Below, piece after piece: positions 31,692 through 41,823 of a stretch of DNA of 64,000 nt. Below the pieces are notes generated by a model. The model saw only the letters and a list, made by a program, of their open reading frames with translations. It made no database searches and was not told the origin of the DNA. The stretch is from Craspedostauros australis. Lineage: Eukaryota > Bacillariophyta > Bacillariophyceae > Mastogloiales > Achnanthaceae. Each line of letters begins with the position of its first letter. Within the stretch, counting starts at the first letter, position 1. A program made the translations under genes and the position numbers. Location: NCBI GenBank assembly GCA_026770025.1, contig JAMXDE010000008.1, positions 744,001-808,000 of the forward strand. Direction: 5' to 3'.

Positions 31692-32927
31692 CTAGTCGTG
31701 ACCCATTCGCTGCCGAGCTGTGGCCAGCGCCTTGTCGGCGTCGAACGCTGGGTAGCCGTTAGAGAGCTCGATTTGGGTGATGACCACCACTGCATGAAAG
31801 GCTGTGTGATGCTTGTCCACGTGGTGACGCCACTTCTGCCCCAAACAGCCCCACTGCTTCAACCTGCCGTTAATTGTTTCATGACGAGCACGAAGAATGC
31901 CATCCGCTCTGTATGTCGGAGGAAATACTTTGTCATCTCCTCTGTAGCCGTTATCAGCAATCACGACCTCGTCTGCGCGAATTGCTTGCTTGAGGGCAGA
32001 CCGGAAGATGGACAGGTCATTCATGTATCCACATGGAAAGGGGCCATTCACCCAAACAATGTCTCCTCTACTGATGGAAACAGCCACTTCATACCTAACA
32101 CCAGCAGCTTTGAACTTGTGCGAGAACCACACCCTGTTGAACGGTTTGGGGTCGTTAGTGCGAAAGTCAGTGCCGTCCACAGTTAAGAAAGCGCTGCCAT
32201 CTCTGTCTGCATCAATAAAGCGATTGTCTAGGTCGATCTGTAGGCAAGCAAGATGGATACAATCAGTCACGAATGGAAATTGTGAGTGAGTCGTGGTAGG
32301 TAAAAAAGAGGGTTCGCAATTTTTGGGGGGGTTCTCATGTGCTGTACTTACGATGTCATGACGCAACTCGGCAACCGCTCGGGCCATGACCCACGCCCAC
32401 TTGCGGAAAGTTTTCGCGCTGACGTCCATCATCCGCGCAACCACTGTCTCCGCCAAATACATTCGGAGGAACGCGCACATCCAAAGGAGGTGTTTCGGCT
32501 TCGCATCGAAGGGGAGAAGACCTGTGCCAATCAGGTCTTCCCAGAGCAGGTGAGTGATCGATGGATCCGTGCCGAACATTCCACGAAACTCTCGCAGCTG
32601 TGAGTCGTTCAGCTTGTTGGCATCATGACGGTCCATGTCGCGTCCCATCAACAAAAAGCCTTCCACTGCGAATTCACCTGCGCAGCTGCCCTGTGACACG
32701 ACATCCATGTCTGTGAGTTTTGTGTTGGCGCTGCTTCGACTACGTGGAGTACAAGTTGGTGCGGGATTGTTGCAAGACAGCGTTTTGTGTGATGACAGCG
32801 AGAACGGCGAGTCCACTGGTCGTGAAGGAAGTGCCTGGGCTCCATCTCGTTGTCGCCAGCGTTGTACGCTGTCGACTACAACATAGTCTACAAAGTAGCT
32901 CCTCCAGTTCATGCCAACTAGTAGCAT
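31692..32927 (-). CDS. Harbinger-type DDE transposase (DDE_Tnp_4 family)
   Basis: Two exons: 32927-32352 and 32237-31692, joined in phase 0 across a 114-bp GT-AG intron. The junction reads ELRHDI|IDLDNRF. The catalytic triad is visible: VDGTDF (first Asp), VIADNGYRGDD (second Asp) and ARHETINGRLKQW (Glu). FNGPF-like context (WVNGPFPCGYMNDLSIFRSA) is typical of the family. The upstream helix-rich region (DPSITHLLWEDL, SAKTFRKWAWVMARAVAEL) probably includes the DNA-binding part. It should cut and paste the element through its terminal repeats. The start is uncertain: ATGs at 32927, 32912 and 32708 are all in frame, and the stretch between (VDSPFSLSSHKTL region) may hide another intron. The shortest start still keeps all catalytic residues. 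Confidence 0.85.
   Translation of the reverse strand: MLLVGMNWRSYFVDYVVVDSVQRWRQRDGAQALPSRPVDSPFSLSSHKTLSCNNPAPTCTPRSRSSANTKLTDMDVVSQGSCAGEFAVEGFLLMGRDMDRHDANKLNDSQLREFRGMFGTDPSITHLLWEDLIGTGLLPFDAKPKHLLWMCAFLRMYLAETVVARMMDVSAKTFRKWAWVMARAVAELRHDIVSTAHENPPKNCEPSFLPTTTHSQFPFVTDCIHLACLQIDLDNRFIDADRDGSAFLTVDGTDFRTNDPKPFNRVWFSHKFKAAGVRYEVAVSISRGDIVWVNGPFPCGYMNDLSIFRSALKQAIRADEVVIADNGYRGDDKVFPPTYRADGILRARHETINGRLKQWGCLGQKWRHHVDKHHTAFHAVVVITQIELSNGYPAFDADKALATARQRMGHD
32238..32351 (-). other. Transposase intron, frame-preserving
   Basis: 114 bp, donor GTAAGT, acceptor CTACAG. It is a multiple of three without a stop, so a retained transcript would encode 38 extra residues. Removal is supported by the continuity ELRHDI|IDLDNRF before the VDGTDF block. 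Confidence 0.75.
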
Positions 32928-33552
32928 GTCGGTGTGGCATGCTCTGTACAAGTAGTGCTTCAGCCTCCCATGACTTCGATTGCATCGGATGGTGTTTCAT
33001 GTCCCACTTGATGCAATCCGTCTCTACTGTGTGGCTTACATGTGGCTACAACAATGTAATTTGCAACAGCCACGGTAGTATACATAATAGAGCAACGCGC
33101 GATGCATTGGACTGTCTGCTGTACGCATGCCAATAGAGGAATGATTGTGGCATGGTGCGACCTATACAAACGTGCCTACATAGTGAGGTTGCGGTTGTCA
33201 TTAGGGATCTGTTGTCCTCCAATGCAATGCAGGACTTACACAGTATGAAAGGTAGACTGCTCCACTCAACGTCGTTGCAGCAGTCCATGCTGTCGGCTTG
33301 GCTGTCGCGTTCGATCAACACGTGACGATCAAACGACCGCGCATTTTGGTTGCGGGCGCGCGCTGCAGGGGGGTGCGTGACTTGAGTGGGACGCGGGAAC
33401 GCTAAGAGAAACGGAGGAGGTGCCTTCTCGTAGTGGAGCTTTTTAGGCATGCAGCGCAGTTCGTGACCTTCATCAGGTAGGGAAGTTACATCAGTTCTAC
33501 GTGGGGATGTGGAAAGATTCCCATCCAACATGGAAATACTACGAGGTCGAAC

Positions 33553-33712
33553 GGAATTGTAATGTAAATTAAATTATAATTCCGGCCCTCTCTCCCCAGC
33601 AATTCCACCCAAAAAGGGAAAGATCTCACACTGCCGTCGTGGTCACATGAAGAATACGCTCGGAATTCCAAAATAATTTAAATTATAATTCCGGGTGGAA
33701 TTACAATTTATT
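33553..33712. repeat. AT-rich palindrome cluster between the transposon genes
   Basis: Two imperfect palindromes bounded by GGAATT and AATTCC lie about 110 bp apart (near 33553-33585 and 33662-33694). They share the direct repeat AAATTATAATTCCGG. An inverted version (GGAATTACAATTTATT) follows at about 33697. All are in the divergent promoter region of the element, so binding sites for its own proteins are a reasonable guess. Confidence 0.75.
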
Positions 33713-34063
33713 TCTTTGGGAAGGTGGAACAATCCCTTCAACAATGAAGTGGGATTTCTTTTTACTATTGTACAGGGAGGAGCTCTTGCTGGCACTTGCG
33801 TCGATAGTGTTGTGCGACCCGCCATCGTCCATGTGGGATACCGCTGAACAAATGCTATGTAATATGCTACATAGAGGTTGTACTTTATTAGTTCCGCTGG
33901 AAGTACAGAACGAAGCGGGAATACCATGACTATTACCACCAGTACTATCAGGCAGGCAGGCAGGCCAATACACAACTCGTTTGTTTGTACCGCAAATAAG
34001 ACCATGTGCACATCAGGATGCACCACAAGAGTGTTTGGTGGAAAGGAGACACAAAACAGAAAT

Positions 34064-36364
34064 ATGGCCAAGCCGAAACGTTGGGTATACAGTTGCTCAC
34101 AGGTGCAACTACTTAAAACGCACATCCAGACCGGAGCCATCCGACCCGAGTGGACCGCAAAAGAGGTGTGGAACAACTCCGAAATCGCACGCCAATTCAT
34201 CCAAAGCGAATTTCCCCGGAATCTGTCGAATCTGCGTGCGAAGGTCAGACAGGAGCAAAGTAAGTACCTTGGATTCATGACGTGTGCAATCATGATTTGC
34301 TCGACTACTGTGTGCGTGACTCATAAAACGTGACTAAAATTTTTTTACTCGTGATTGGGGTTTTCAGTCCAGAGAGACGCCAACGAATCTCCAACCGTGT
34401 CGGAGCTTGCTGCGCACGCGAAATCGATTCGGGAAGCTTCTCGAATGGTCCGGAACGACATCAACCTGACGAACCTAGACAACAACAACAACAACGCAAC
34501 AACGCAGCCACCACCACCATCGCAACAAACAAACACCATGAAACACCCTCCTTCACCACCAGTCGCCACCACTGACGCCGATGTCATGAAGTGGCTCGAC
34601 GCAAACAACAACCACGCTCTGCCCGTCACGCGCACATTCTACCGCAACGCGAATGGCGAGCGTATCATCGACCTCACCTTCGAACTCACTGGTGGCACTT
34701 GCCACAAAGACCTTCGTGTGCATGTTGCGCCTGGGGGCATGTCTGTTGTGCTTGAAGTTGCACAAAATGCTGCTGTTGCAAACATCGAACGTGTTCACGA
34801 CCATTTGCGCGATGAGTTTACGGTTGCGAACGGTCTTTGGGTGTCTCCCTTCAACGACGAGAAGGCACGTGCAGATGCAAGCAAGACATCATTGTCGCGT
34901 ATGAAACAGCGCAATGGAGCACCAGTGCGCACACAAACTGTCGATTTGCCGTTCGCTGTGACAAATCGATGGGAACGCGCTGACGATCGCGTTCTCAACG
35001 GGATCAACTACCTTGAACTTGAAGTTCCAACGAACGACAAAGAAGCTTTGGTGCGGGCGCCTGTGCTTATCGTCCGTGTTGTTGAGCAAAACAGTTCTCA
35101 TCCCATCGTCTCTATCGTTCCCAAAGCTCGTTCTCCACATAATCGCCCTGTGTTCGCTGGCTTGTCGCGGGTTGGGGCGACTAAGCCCCAATTCCGTGTT
35201 GACATCAACACGCGTCATACATGTCTTCCCTCCCGTTGCGATGACTCCAGCATCGGTACTGGGACATTTCTTCAAGCGAAGACATACGAGAAGCCAGCCG
35301 CGATAGAGGTAAGTAAAAGCAGAATGACCCGATGACTTTCACGATCACCCACGACTCGATGGGTGACAAAAGCACACGGACTAACACATGCAATTTTCTT
35401 CCACTTTGCGAACTTCTTCTTCCAACAGCGCGGTGTGTTTGGGAAGGCTTTTCCCGAGGGTCCGGACGTGGTGAGCCTGTCCGGTAAAAGCCTGAGTGCC
35501 ACCAGCAGCCGCTTTGGTGCATCCACCAGCAAACACTCCAAGACCAAAAGCAAAGCACGCAAGAAAAAGCGGAAGGACAAGAAACACAAATCACCCACAA
35601 AAACCAAAAACGCCATCCACCACACCGAACCAACACCCGCACCAATCAGGCGTGGTGTTGATGCCGCGATCGCCCATGGCATCGCGATGGCAGCGGCCCG
35701 CTACCCCCGCACCCCCAAGAGAGCCCCCCCGGGCCACGATGAGGTCCTCATTGAGCGCGTGGTGCCAGCGGGGAAATCCCCGCGCGTCAAACCATCAGCA
35801 GTGGCGAGAGCCCGAGCGTTTGCGGTGAAGACCGCGGCTGTGGCGGCACGAGCGAAGAGGGAGGCTGATGCTGCAGCACAGGAAGAAGCTGCTGCTCGAG
35901 CCAAACAAGAAGAAGAAGAAGCTGCTGCTGCTGCTGCTCGAGCCCAACAAGAAGAAGAAGATGCTGCTGCTGCTGCTCGAGCCCAACAAGAAGAAGAAGA
36001 TGCTGCTGCTGCTGCACAAGCCAAACAAGAAGAAGAAGATGCTGCTGCTGCTGCTGCACAAGCCAAACAACAAGAAGATGCTGCTGCTGCAGAAGAAGGC
36101 CAGGACCCCCAGTGGGTTCCAGGTGGTGGTATTGATGCAACTCTCCCAGAGTACGCATTTGATGAATTCGACGGCCTCGACCTACTTGGAGACAACTTGT
36201 TGGGGACCGGCCTGAATGAGCCAATGAAGGAGGACAGCAATGACGAGGACAGCAGCTACGAGGACAGCAATGATGAGGGCAGCAATGATGAGGACAGCAG
36301 CGACGAGGACAGCAGCGAGGAAGAGGACAGCAGCGACGAGGACACCAGCGAGGAAGAGGATTGA
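34064..36364 (+). CDS. Transposon partner protein (three exons)
   Basis: Exons 34064-34259, 34368-35308 and 35429-36364; both introns have GTAAGT donors and CAG acceptors and the joins keep frame, giving 690 residues. Residues 1-66 (SQVQLLKTHIQTGAIRPEW, ARQFIQSEFPRNLSNLRAKV) match a small helical domain I recall from algal and oomycete transposon-linked proteins; the name is not known to me. An Asn/Thr/Pro linker leads to a folded middle (about 105-345; GERIIDLTFELTGGTCHKDL, LNGINYLELEVP) of no recognised family. Exon 3 encodes a Lys-rich basic patch, an Ala/Gln/Glu repeat region (about 530-600) and a Ser/Asp/Glu tail. It is divergent from the transposase, the usual layout for a Harbinger accessory protein that aids DNA binding or nuclear import; that role is inference. 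Confidence 0.8.
34260..34367 (+). other. Intron 1 of partner gene
   Basis: 108 bp, GTAAGT...TTTCAG, phase 1: the A before it joins TC after it to form an Ile codon. In-frame stops occur within it. Confidence 0.8.
35309..35428 (+). other. Intron 2 of partner gene
   Basis: 120 bp, GTAAGT...CAACAG, phase 0. The exon 2 frame meets a stop inside it, so splicing is required to reach the repeat-rich C-terminal part. Confidence 0.8.
35878..36090 (+). repeat. Coding minisatellite (Ala/Gln/Glu units)
   Basis: About five degenerate units of 36-48 bp built from GCTGCTGCT, GCCCAACAA and GAAGAAGAAGAT blocks. They encode alternating Ala runs and QEEED-type runs in the partner gene, predicted as a charged alpha-helix. 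A second low-complexity run (GAC/AGC/GAG codons) makes the acidic tail at 36230-36361. Confidence 0.9.
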
Positions 36365-36615
36365 TGACATCGTACCGAAATACATATAACAGTAAACAAG
36401 CCACACACACACTCTTGTACGCAGTAGCAAATAGTAAACCAGTAATTCGCCGCATACAAATAAGCAGCAAACATCAGTACTGTATGACAATGGAGCAAAA
36501 TTCTGTTGTTCCATCCACTTAAAGGTCACGAAATGAATAGAAATATCGGGCATGGCAGTTTGCTCGCCTTTTCGCGATATTTTGATGTTGATGCAATTAT
36601 ATTTCAACACATGGC

Positions 36616-36630
36616 ATTACCGCGCCTCCC
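36616..36630 (-). repeat. Right terminal inverted repeat core
   Basis: ATTACCGCGCCTCCC, exact reverse complement of 30660-30674, 252 bp beyond the partner gene stop. Confidence 0.7.
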
Positions 36631-37760
36631 GGCGCAATTCAGACATGCGATCGGTGGTGATGTGTAGCTGTTGCCGTTGACGAGAGAACAAGAGGAAACA
36701 AGCCCAACGGCCCAGCATGGACCCATTGCGCACTGTTGGTGCTTGGTTGGCGTCGGTGATGTTGGTGATGTTTGATGGCGCGTTGTGTGCTATGTTTCCT
36801 TTTTCCGCGTTTGTTATTGTGCTGCCCAAAGTGTCCTACTCCGATACTGTACCGGGCGACGGATGAGAACGGTACCGAGAGTGCTGTGAGTGTAACGCTG
36901 GGACATTTGAGGCTTGATTGAAGATACAACCGTGAAAATAAAGCCTCCAAAGTGTTGTGTGAGCAGCGAACCACGGCTCTTTCCCGCGGCGTTGGGGCTA
37001 GAATGGCCCTTGATTCACATCCAGCTATTGTCATTTAACGATCGTGATTCGAGTTCGCGATGTTGAAATCGTGAGTCACCCATTCCTCCTCATGTTTTCA
37101 CGTCAAAGTATCTCCTGAGATTCTCCCGCTTTGCTTTGGTGTCATCAGTACAGGTGCGTTTTGCGCGGTGCTTTCGCACCTTAGATGTTTGGCGGGCGTC
37201 CATGGTTATCTCTTGGCACGAGCAGCCTTCGACTTCGCTTCGTCTCTCTCCCTCCCTCCTTTCTCCTTGTGTAGCTCTTACCAGTACGTGTGCCATGATG
37301 TGTTTGTGTGAATGTGCGAGGAGATTTCATTTGCCTTCTCGTTGTTGTCGTTGAGACCCTTGGCCATGCCCAAGAAGCTGCGCAATCACATCAAGGCTTC
37401 GCGAACCAAACACAAAATCACATCACAGTTGACACCCAAGGCAGGAAGCAGAAAGCAAGAGCAGAAGCCGTATTCTCTACCTCATTGAAGCAGCTGCCCT
37501 TGGAGCCGCAGCCCTCACAGAGCCATCACCCAAGACGGCTTGGCCACGGCAAGTTGCCAATCAACCATTGTCCAGCGAGGCGATCATTTGATCACCAACC
37601 CTCCGCATCGTTCCCAAACGAGCAACAGATCACTCACACACCCACATCAGTGCGCCCACATCAGTAGTAGCACCCCCGCAACCCACCTGGCTCCTCTGTT
37701 GCTCTGCACATCTCCAAACACAGCAAGAGACGAAGTTGGCGATCGAAGGTGATATGCACA
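36631..37760. other. Intergenic region, no gene seen
   Basis: 1.1 kb between the transposon end and the next plus-strand gene. Frames of 65-130 codons are unrecognised. Promoter and 5' UTR of the gene at 37761 should be here. Confidence 0.5.
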
Positions 37761-39035
37761 ATGCACCATACATTCATGACGGAGCCAGCATTTTCCAGGA
37801 CCTCGTCCTCATCGTCGCTGGAGTCGGTGCTGTCAGTCTGCACGTTTGACTCGCCGGTGCATCAGAGAGTCATGCTGGACGCCGACATGCGTCCAAGGCG
37901 CACCGTCTCCCTGGAGGGGCCAGTGGATGTGGGCTCGCCGCCACCATCTCGAGGTCGCAGGCGACGACGCAGAGTTCAGTTCGATCTGAACCGCACGACG
38001 GTGCACACGATCCCTGCCAGACCGCACAGCAACAACGCGCACATCGATGAAGACCGAGATTCACAGATCGATCGCAGCGGCAGCTCGGACGACTATGACG
38101 GCGAGCTTGAGACGACCAATCAGGCTGAGAATGACGACGGCGACGACAACGGTGACAGCCACAGAAGCGAGACGGATGATGGATGCGACCATGCGGATCA
38201 TCCCACCGCGCATTGCGTGCGGACGGGCGCATTGGTGGAAGAAGCGCTGAGGTGCATCCGCGATGAACCTTGTGTCCTGCCTCCTTCTTCGACAACGCGA
38301 TTCATGAACCAACGGAGGAGACGGCGGTATCGAAGGAAGGGCCATAGCAGTTCCACATCTCACTTCGCATTCCCACCCGTCCACGATGCAGCAGGGTCGA
38401 AGGACGACTTGGCGCTCGATCAAGGCTTTCAGGCGTGGTTGGGGGCGAATGATGGCGACAACGTTTCCATGAACAATCAAGGGGGTCTTCGGTTAGCCCG
38501 ATTCGGTGGTGGAATGGAAGAGTACGGAGGTCGCAGCATCAGCGATGGTGATCTCAACTACGACAACGTTGGACTGGGATATCACTCTGCCAGCTCATCA
38601 TCTTCGTCCAGTTCGCAGGAACAGGGACGCGCGAAGGATCTCCCAGCATCCCACAACGCTGCTCAACCCCTGCCGTTCGGAAGCCTCCAATTCCCATGCC
38701 TCGATGACGAAGTGCTGAACGGTGGCAAAGGCAGCGATGACAGCAACGTGCGCGACCTGCCTCCGCTGCAACCAAAGCCAACCCACGAATATCGCAATCG
38801 CTTCGTCCAGCTCGACGAAGCCACCGGTCCACAGAAGCTTCGCTGCAAACGGCTGCCTCAGGGGGGAGACTTCCATTTTGGAGTGGATCACGGCAACAGC
38901 GACACTGACGCGGATTCTCAAACCAAGCTGTCGCCGAACAGTCTCATGTCCTTCCTCGTTCCACCGGTTGCCCCGAAACGGGACATGGCCCCACTACCTC
39001 CTCGTCGACGACGCAGCTCATCGTCGCAGGACTGA
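37761..39035 (+). CDS. Basic/Ser-rich protein with RVxF-like motif, unknown
   Basis: 424 residues from ATG at 37761 (the frame opens at an unused GTG at 37749; an internal ATG at 37776 is also possible). Residues 66-85 read GRRRRRRVQFDLNRTTVHTI: a poly-Arg run followed by RVQF, which fits the PP1-docking RVxF pattern and also resembles the VRF...VH-IP start of the stramenopile family seen at 61941-63161. An acidic Asp/Ser region (about 90-140), a second basic cluster (NQRRRRRYRRKG) and a Ser run follow. The C-terminus is Pro/Arg/Ser-rich. No enzyme domain is seen. It is probably a disordered regulatory or nucleic-acid-binding protein; this is inference. Confidence 0.65.
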   Translation: MHHTFMTEPAFSRTSSSSSLESVLSVCTFDSPVHQRVMLDADMRPRRTVSLEGPVDVGSPPPSRGRRRRRRVQFDLNRTTVHTIPARPHSNNAHIDEDRDSQIDRSGSSDDYDGELETTNQAENDDGDDNGDSHRSETDDGCDHADHPTAHCVRTGALVEEALRCIRDEPCVLPPSSTTRFMNQRRRRRYRRKGHSSSTSHFAFPPVHDAAGSKDDLALDQGFQAWLGANDGDNVSMNNQGGLRLARFGGGMEEYGGRSISDGDLNYDNVGLGYHSASSSSSSSSQEQGRAKDLPASHNAAQPLPFGSLQFPCLDDEVLNGGKGSDDSNVRDLPPLQPKPTHEYRNRFVQLDEATGPQKLRCKRLPQGGDFHFGVDHGNSDTDADSQTKLSPNSLMSFLVPPVAPKRDMAPLPPRRRRSSSSQD

Positions 39036-39187
39036 GCGCAGAGTGGTCGTCATGGGTCACAGTCACAGAGTAATGCAGCAGCACTCATAGAACGATCGTG
39101 AACGTCCCAAACACTCCTTTTTGTGTTCTTTTCGTGTGATGAGAATTCCTTCTTCGCAATCAGCGTTGGTGAAGGGCCAACTACGAG

Positions 39188-39210
39188 TACACTACACTAC
39201 ACTACACTGA
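39188..39210. repeat. (ACACT)n pentanucleotide repeat
   Basis: Between four and five ACACT units in the short gap between two convergent genes (39035 plus, 39265 minus). Confidence 0.85.
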
Positions 39211-39264
39211 AGCAAAGCACCTGCCACTGCAATACTCTTCATCCCAAATGAACAGCTACTGACT

Positions 39265-41067
39265 TTATGTCCCCCGAAATTCATCATGCTCAAATCGCCC
39301 CCGCTGCTTCTCTGGTGTGGCCCTGGGATAGAACGTGCCGATGCCGTGCATCTTGCCATTCTCGAAGGATCCGGCGTAGGTGTCGCCATTGTCGAAGCGG
39401 GCGACGCCGATCCCGTGTGGCAAGAACACGCTGGGATCTTCCCTGGATGGCATGACGGGGCCGCTGTACTTGACGTGCATGCCGCGCACTTGGAAGTCGA
39501 AATGTCGCACGCGTGTGGGTGTGCTTTGGGCCATAACTTCGTCCTCGAATGTGACTTGGCGTTTGAGCTTCTGCTGCGCCAGGCTGATGTTGTCTGGCGT
39601 CCCCGGTGGTCTTCGGTAGCCCATGATGTGACGTGGCGATGGGGCTGTCTTTCTCGGCGTAATGTAGCTGCTGTTGTTGTTGTTGTTGTAGCTATGCTGG
39701 CTCTGGCTCTGGCTCTGACTGATGATGCTGTCATCCATGGAAGGTCCCTTCATGATCATGGCTTCGACGCTTTCGGGTGGCTCCCCTTTCTCGGCCACTT
39801 GCTTCACCTGAACCGCCCGGTCGTCGTCTTGACGACCCGGCGTATTCTGCTGCTGTTGTTGTGTCTCGGAAGATGCAAGATCTGATCTGGAGATCATGGA
39901 GAACGACTGGGACATGGAGAGCGACATGGACATCGAAGGAAGCGGCCTGGGCGATTGCTGCGATGCGTTGGATCCGCTGTACTTGCTGGTGAGATCGATG
40001 ACGGACATGTCTGTCTGCTGTTGTTGTTCTGGCGTTTGCTGTTGTTGTTCTGGCGTTTGTTGTGGCGGAGTCGATGGAGACAGCGGTTCACGATTGCCGC
40101 CATGATTCGGACTGGTGACATTCTTATTGCTGCTGTGGTTGTTGACACGACCTTGCGCATTCCCATTGTCACCATAGTCTTGTTCCTCCTCCGAAATGAC
40201 GGAGATCGGCTCCTTGAAGGAGCGACCCAACGGATCATCGAGCAGACCTCCAATCTGCTTACGCAGATCCCGCACGGTCGCCTGCAGCAGACCGATCTGC
40301 TCCGCCTGCTTCTCGATGAGGATCGTCTGCAATCGAATCTCCTCGTCCTTGCACCCGCACAGATCGCATGGTTTCAAGGAAGGATGCAGGCTGTTGCCAT
40401 CCGTTTGATGTTGGGAGAAGTGCTGCAGGACGGATTGCGTACGCATGTGATGATGGCTGTGTTGCGCATCATCATCATCATCATCGTCGTCCTCCTCTTC
40501 CGATGAGATAGAATGCTCCTCCTTCTTCTCTTCGCCATCATGCGATGAGAACGAGAACGGGGACGACGTCGACGCCGCCGACGAATCCAGAATGGGCGAC
40601 AGAGGTGCGCCCACCGTCGGTTCCTGCCTCAGAAAGTGCGGATTGGACAGACTGGAGATGGTGGATTTGCTGGACAATCCGGAGGAAGCGTTGGGCAGCG
40701 ACAGCCGTTCGTGAGGCACCATGACGAGGGCGTCCTTGGGCAGCGACGCCGGCGGATCGGCCCGGTGAATGACCATGCCTCTGCCATTGCTGTTCATCGT
40801 CTTTTTGGGGACAAGCATGCCGACTCCGGCACCCAGATTGGCAGGTGCGTCTTCGCCCGTAGTGTGCTGCATCTCGGTGAGCTGTTGTGGCTGCGGATGC
40901 GTGAGTTGCTGTCGCTCTCCAGCAGCTGCGGCGGCCCTGTTCTCGACAGAGGGAGACTGCGTCGCCGATAAGGTGCCTTGCGTCGTTGGCGGGTCATTCG
41001 CCCCGAAGATGCCGTTCGACGTGAACTCCGTCGATGGCCAAAACGAGTTGCTGAACACGGATGTCAT
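39265..41067 (-). CDS. Short-array MORN protein with Cys/coiled-coil module, copy 1
   Basis: 600 residues, ATG at 41067. The N-terminal 230 residues are disordered with Asp (DDDDDDDD) and His runs. Cys234, Cys237 and Cys239 (PCDLCGCK) directly precede a coiled coil at about 240-273 (IEKQAEQIGLLQATVRDLRK). A Gln/Asn-rich spacer follows, then a C-terminal block from about 533: VKYSGPVMPSREDPSVFLPH, IGVARFDNGDTYAGSF, GKMHGIGTFYP, containing about two MORN units, ending QRGRFEHDEFRGT. The same layout recurs at 41824-43098 and 46205-48721, defining a subfamily distinct from the long-array MORN genes upstream. Function unknown; coiled-coil oligomerisation plus a MORN tip suggests a scaffold. Confidence 0.85.
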   Translation of the reverse strand: MTSVFSNSFWPSTEFTSNGIFGANDPPTTQGTLSATQSPSVENRAAAAAGERQQLTHPQPQQLTEMQHTTGEDAPANLGAGVGMLVPKKTMNSNGRGMVIHRADPPASLPKDALVMVPHERLSLPNASSGLSSKSTISSLSNPHFLRQEPTVGAPLSPILDSSAASTSSPFSFSSHDGEEKKEEHSISSEEEDDDDDDDDAQHSHHHMRTQSVLQHFSQHQTDGNSLHPSLKPCDLCGCKDEEIRLQTILIEKQAEQIGLLQATVRDLRKQIGGLLDDPLGRSFKEPISVISEEEQDYGDNGNAQGRVNNHSSNKNVTSPNHGGNREPLSPSTPPQQTPEQQQQTPEQQQQTDMSVIDLTSKYSGSNASQQSPRPLPSMSMSLSMSQSFSMISRSDLASSETQQQQQNTPGRQDDDRAVQVKQVAEKGEPPESVEAMIMKGPSMDDSIISQSQSQSQHSYNNNNNSSYITPRKTAPSPRHIMGYRRPPGTPDNISLAQQKLKRQVTFEDEVMAQSTPTRVRHFDFQVRGMHVKYSGPVMPSREDPSVFLPHGIGVARFDNGDTYAGSFENGKMHGIGTFYPRATPEKQRGRFEHDEFRGT

Positions 41068-41823
41068 CGCCCCTCTCAGATCCCCTTGATGCGTTGCTTG
41101 TGATTGATGATTGATGATTGATGGTCGGCACCCTTGGAAGGCACTGCTCTACTCTGACAATACGTTGAGTATGCAGATGTCACAGGTAATGAGACCCCCA
41201 CAATCACTGTTCAATACTGCGATTGAGGGTGGAATAATGAATGATTTCGTCGTCAAGGCGCAAGTGATTACTTTCACCTCAAATGCAGAATGCAGAATGC
41301 ACAATACAGAATGCGCAATGGAAATGGAGATTCATGTGGGGTTCAGTTTGTTGGAGCAGAGTGGGATGCCTCCAACGGTGCGTTCTGGGCCGCTTCTGAC
41401 CTCCTCTCATTCAAAACACGCACGGACAGATGATGATTAGCATTCCACGTTGGTGTGATACTTCCGCCCATCGGCCTCGCGTGGTTCAAAACCCGTGGCG
41501 ATAAAAGGGGTTCGTGTCAGGCGCGTTAGACGTTATTTACGGTTATGTCGGTGTATGATTCGAGGTTTCAAATTCGAGCAAAAACAACTCGTCAGAAAAT
41601 TGCCCTGGAAGAACATAGCAACAATTTACGGCCATCATCATGCTCGTAGCAACAGGATTTGGATGGTGGAGGTGCGAGTGCCTGCTCCAAGATTATTACC
41701 ATAGAGCAGAGCGATTCATTTCTGCTCCTCTATCCCAATGCAGGAACTGTTCTCCCATTCCCTTTTCATGCGTCTTACTATACGACCCAGGGCTCTCCCA
41801 TCCCCCCACCCCTACCCGCATCA
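41068..41823. other. Intergenic region, no gene seen
   Basis: 756 bp between two minus-strand MORN genes. It contains a degenerate 7-bp tandem repeat (CAGAATG, about five units, 41286-41320) and TGATTGA-type repeats just upstream of the copy 1 start. Confidence 0.5.

Larger units (their letters stand above)
30660..36630. mobile_element. Two-gene PIF/Harbinger-like DNA transposon
   Basis: A 15-bp exact inverted repeat, GGGAGGCGCGGTAAT at 30660-30674 and its reverse complement at 36616-36630, brackets about 5.97 kb. Inside are a DDE_4-type transposase on the minus strand (31692-32927) and a divergent three-exon gene on the plus strand (34064-36364), head to head across 1.1 kb. Ends beginning GGG fit Harbinger-type termini. 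No matching 3-bp target duplication is visible just outside the repeats (flanks TCG and GGC), so the exact ends are uncertain. Both genes appear unbroken. Confidence 0.7.

Noticed and set aside
41460-41560. tRNA-like GGTTCAAAACCC segment
   Set aside because: No matching acceptor or anticodon arms could be folded around it by eye.
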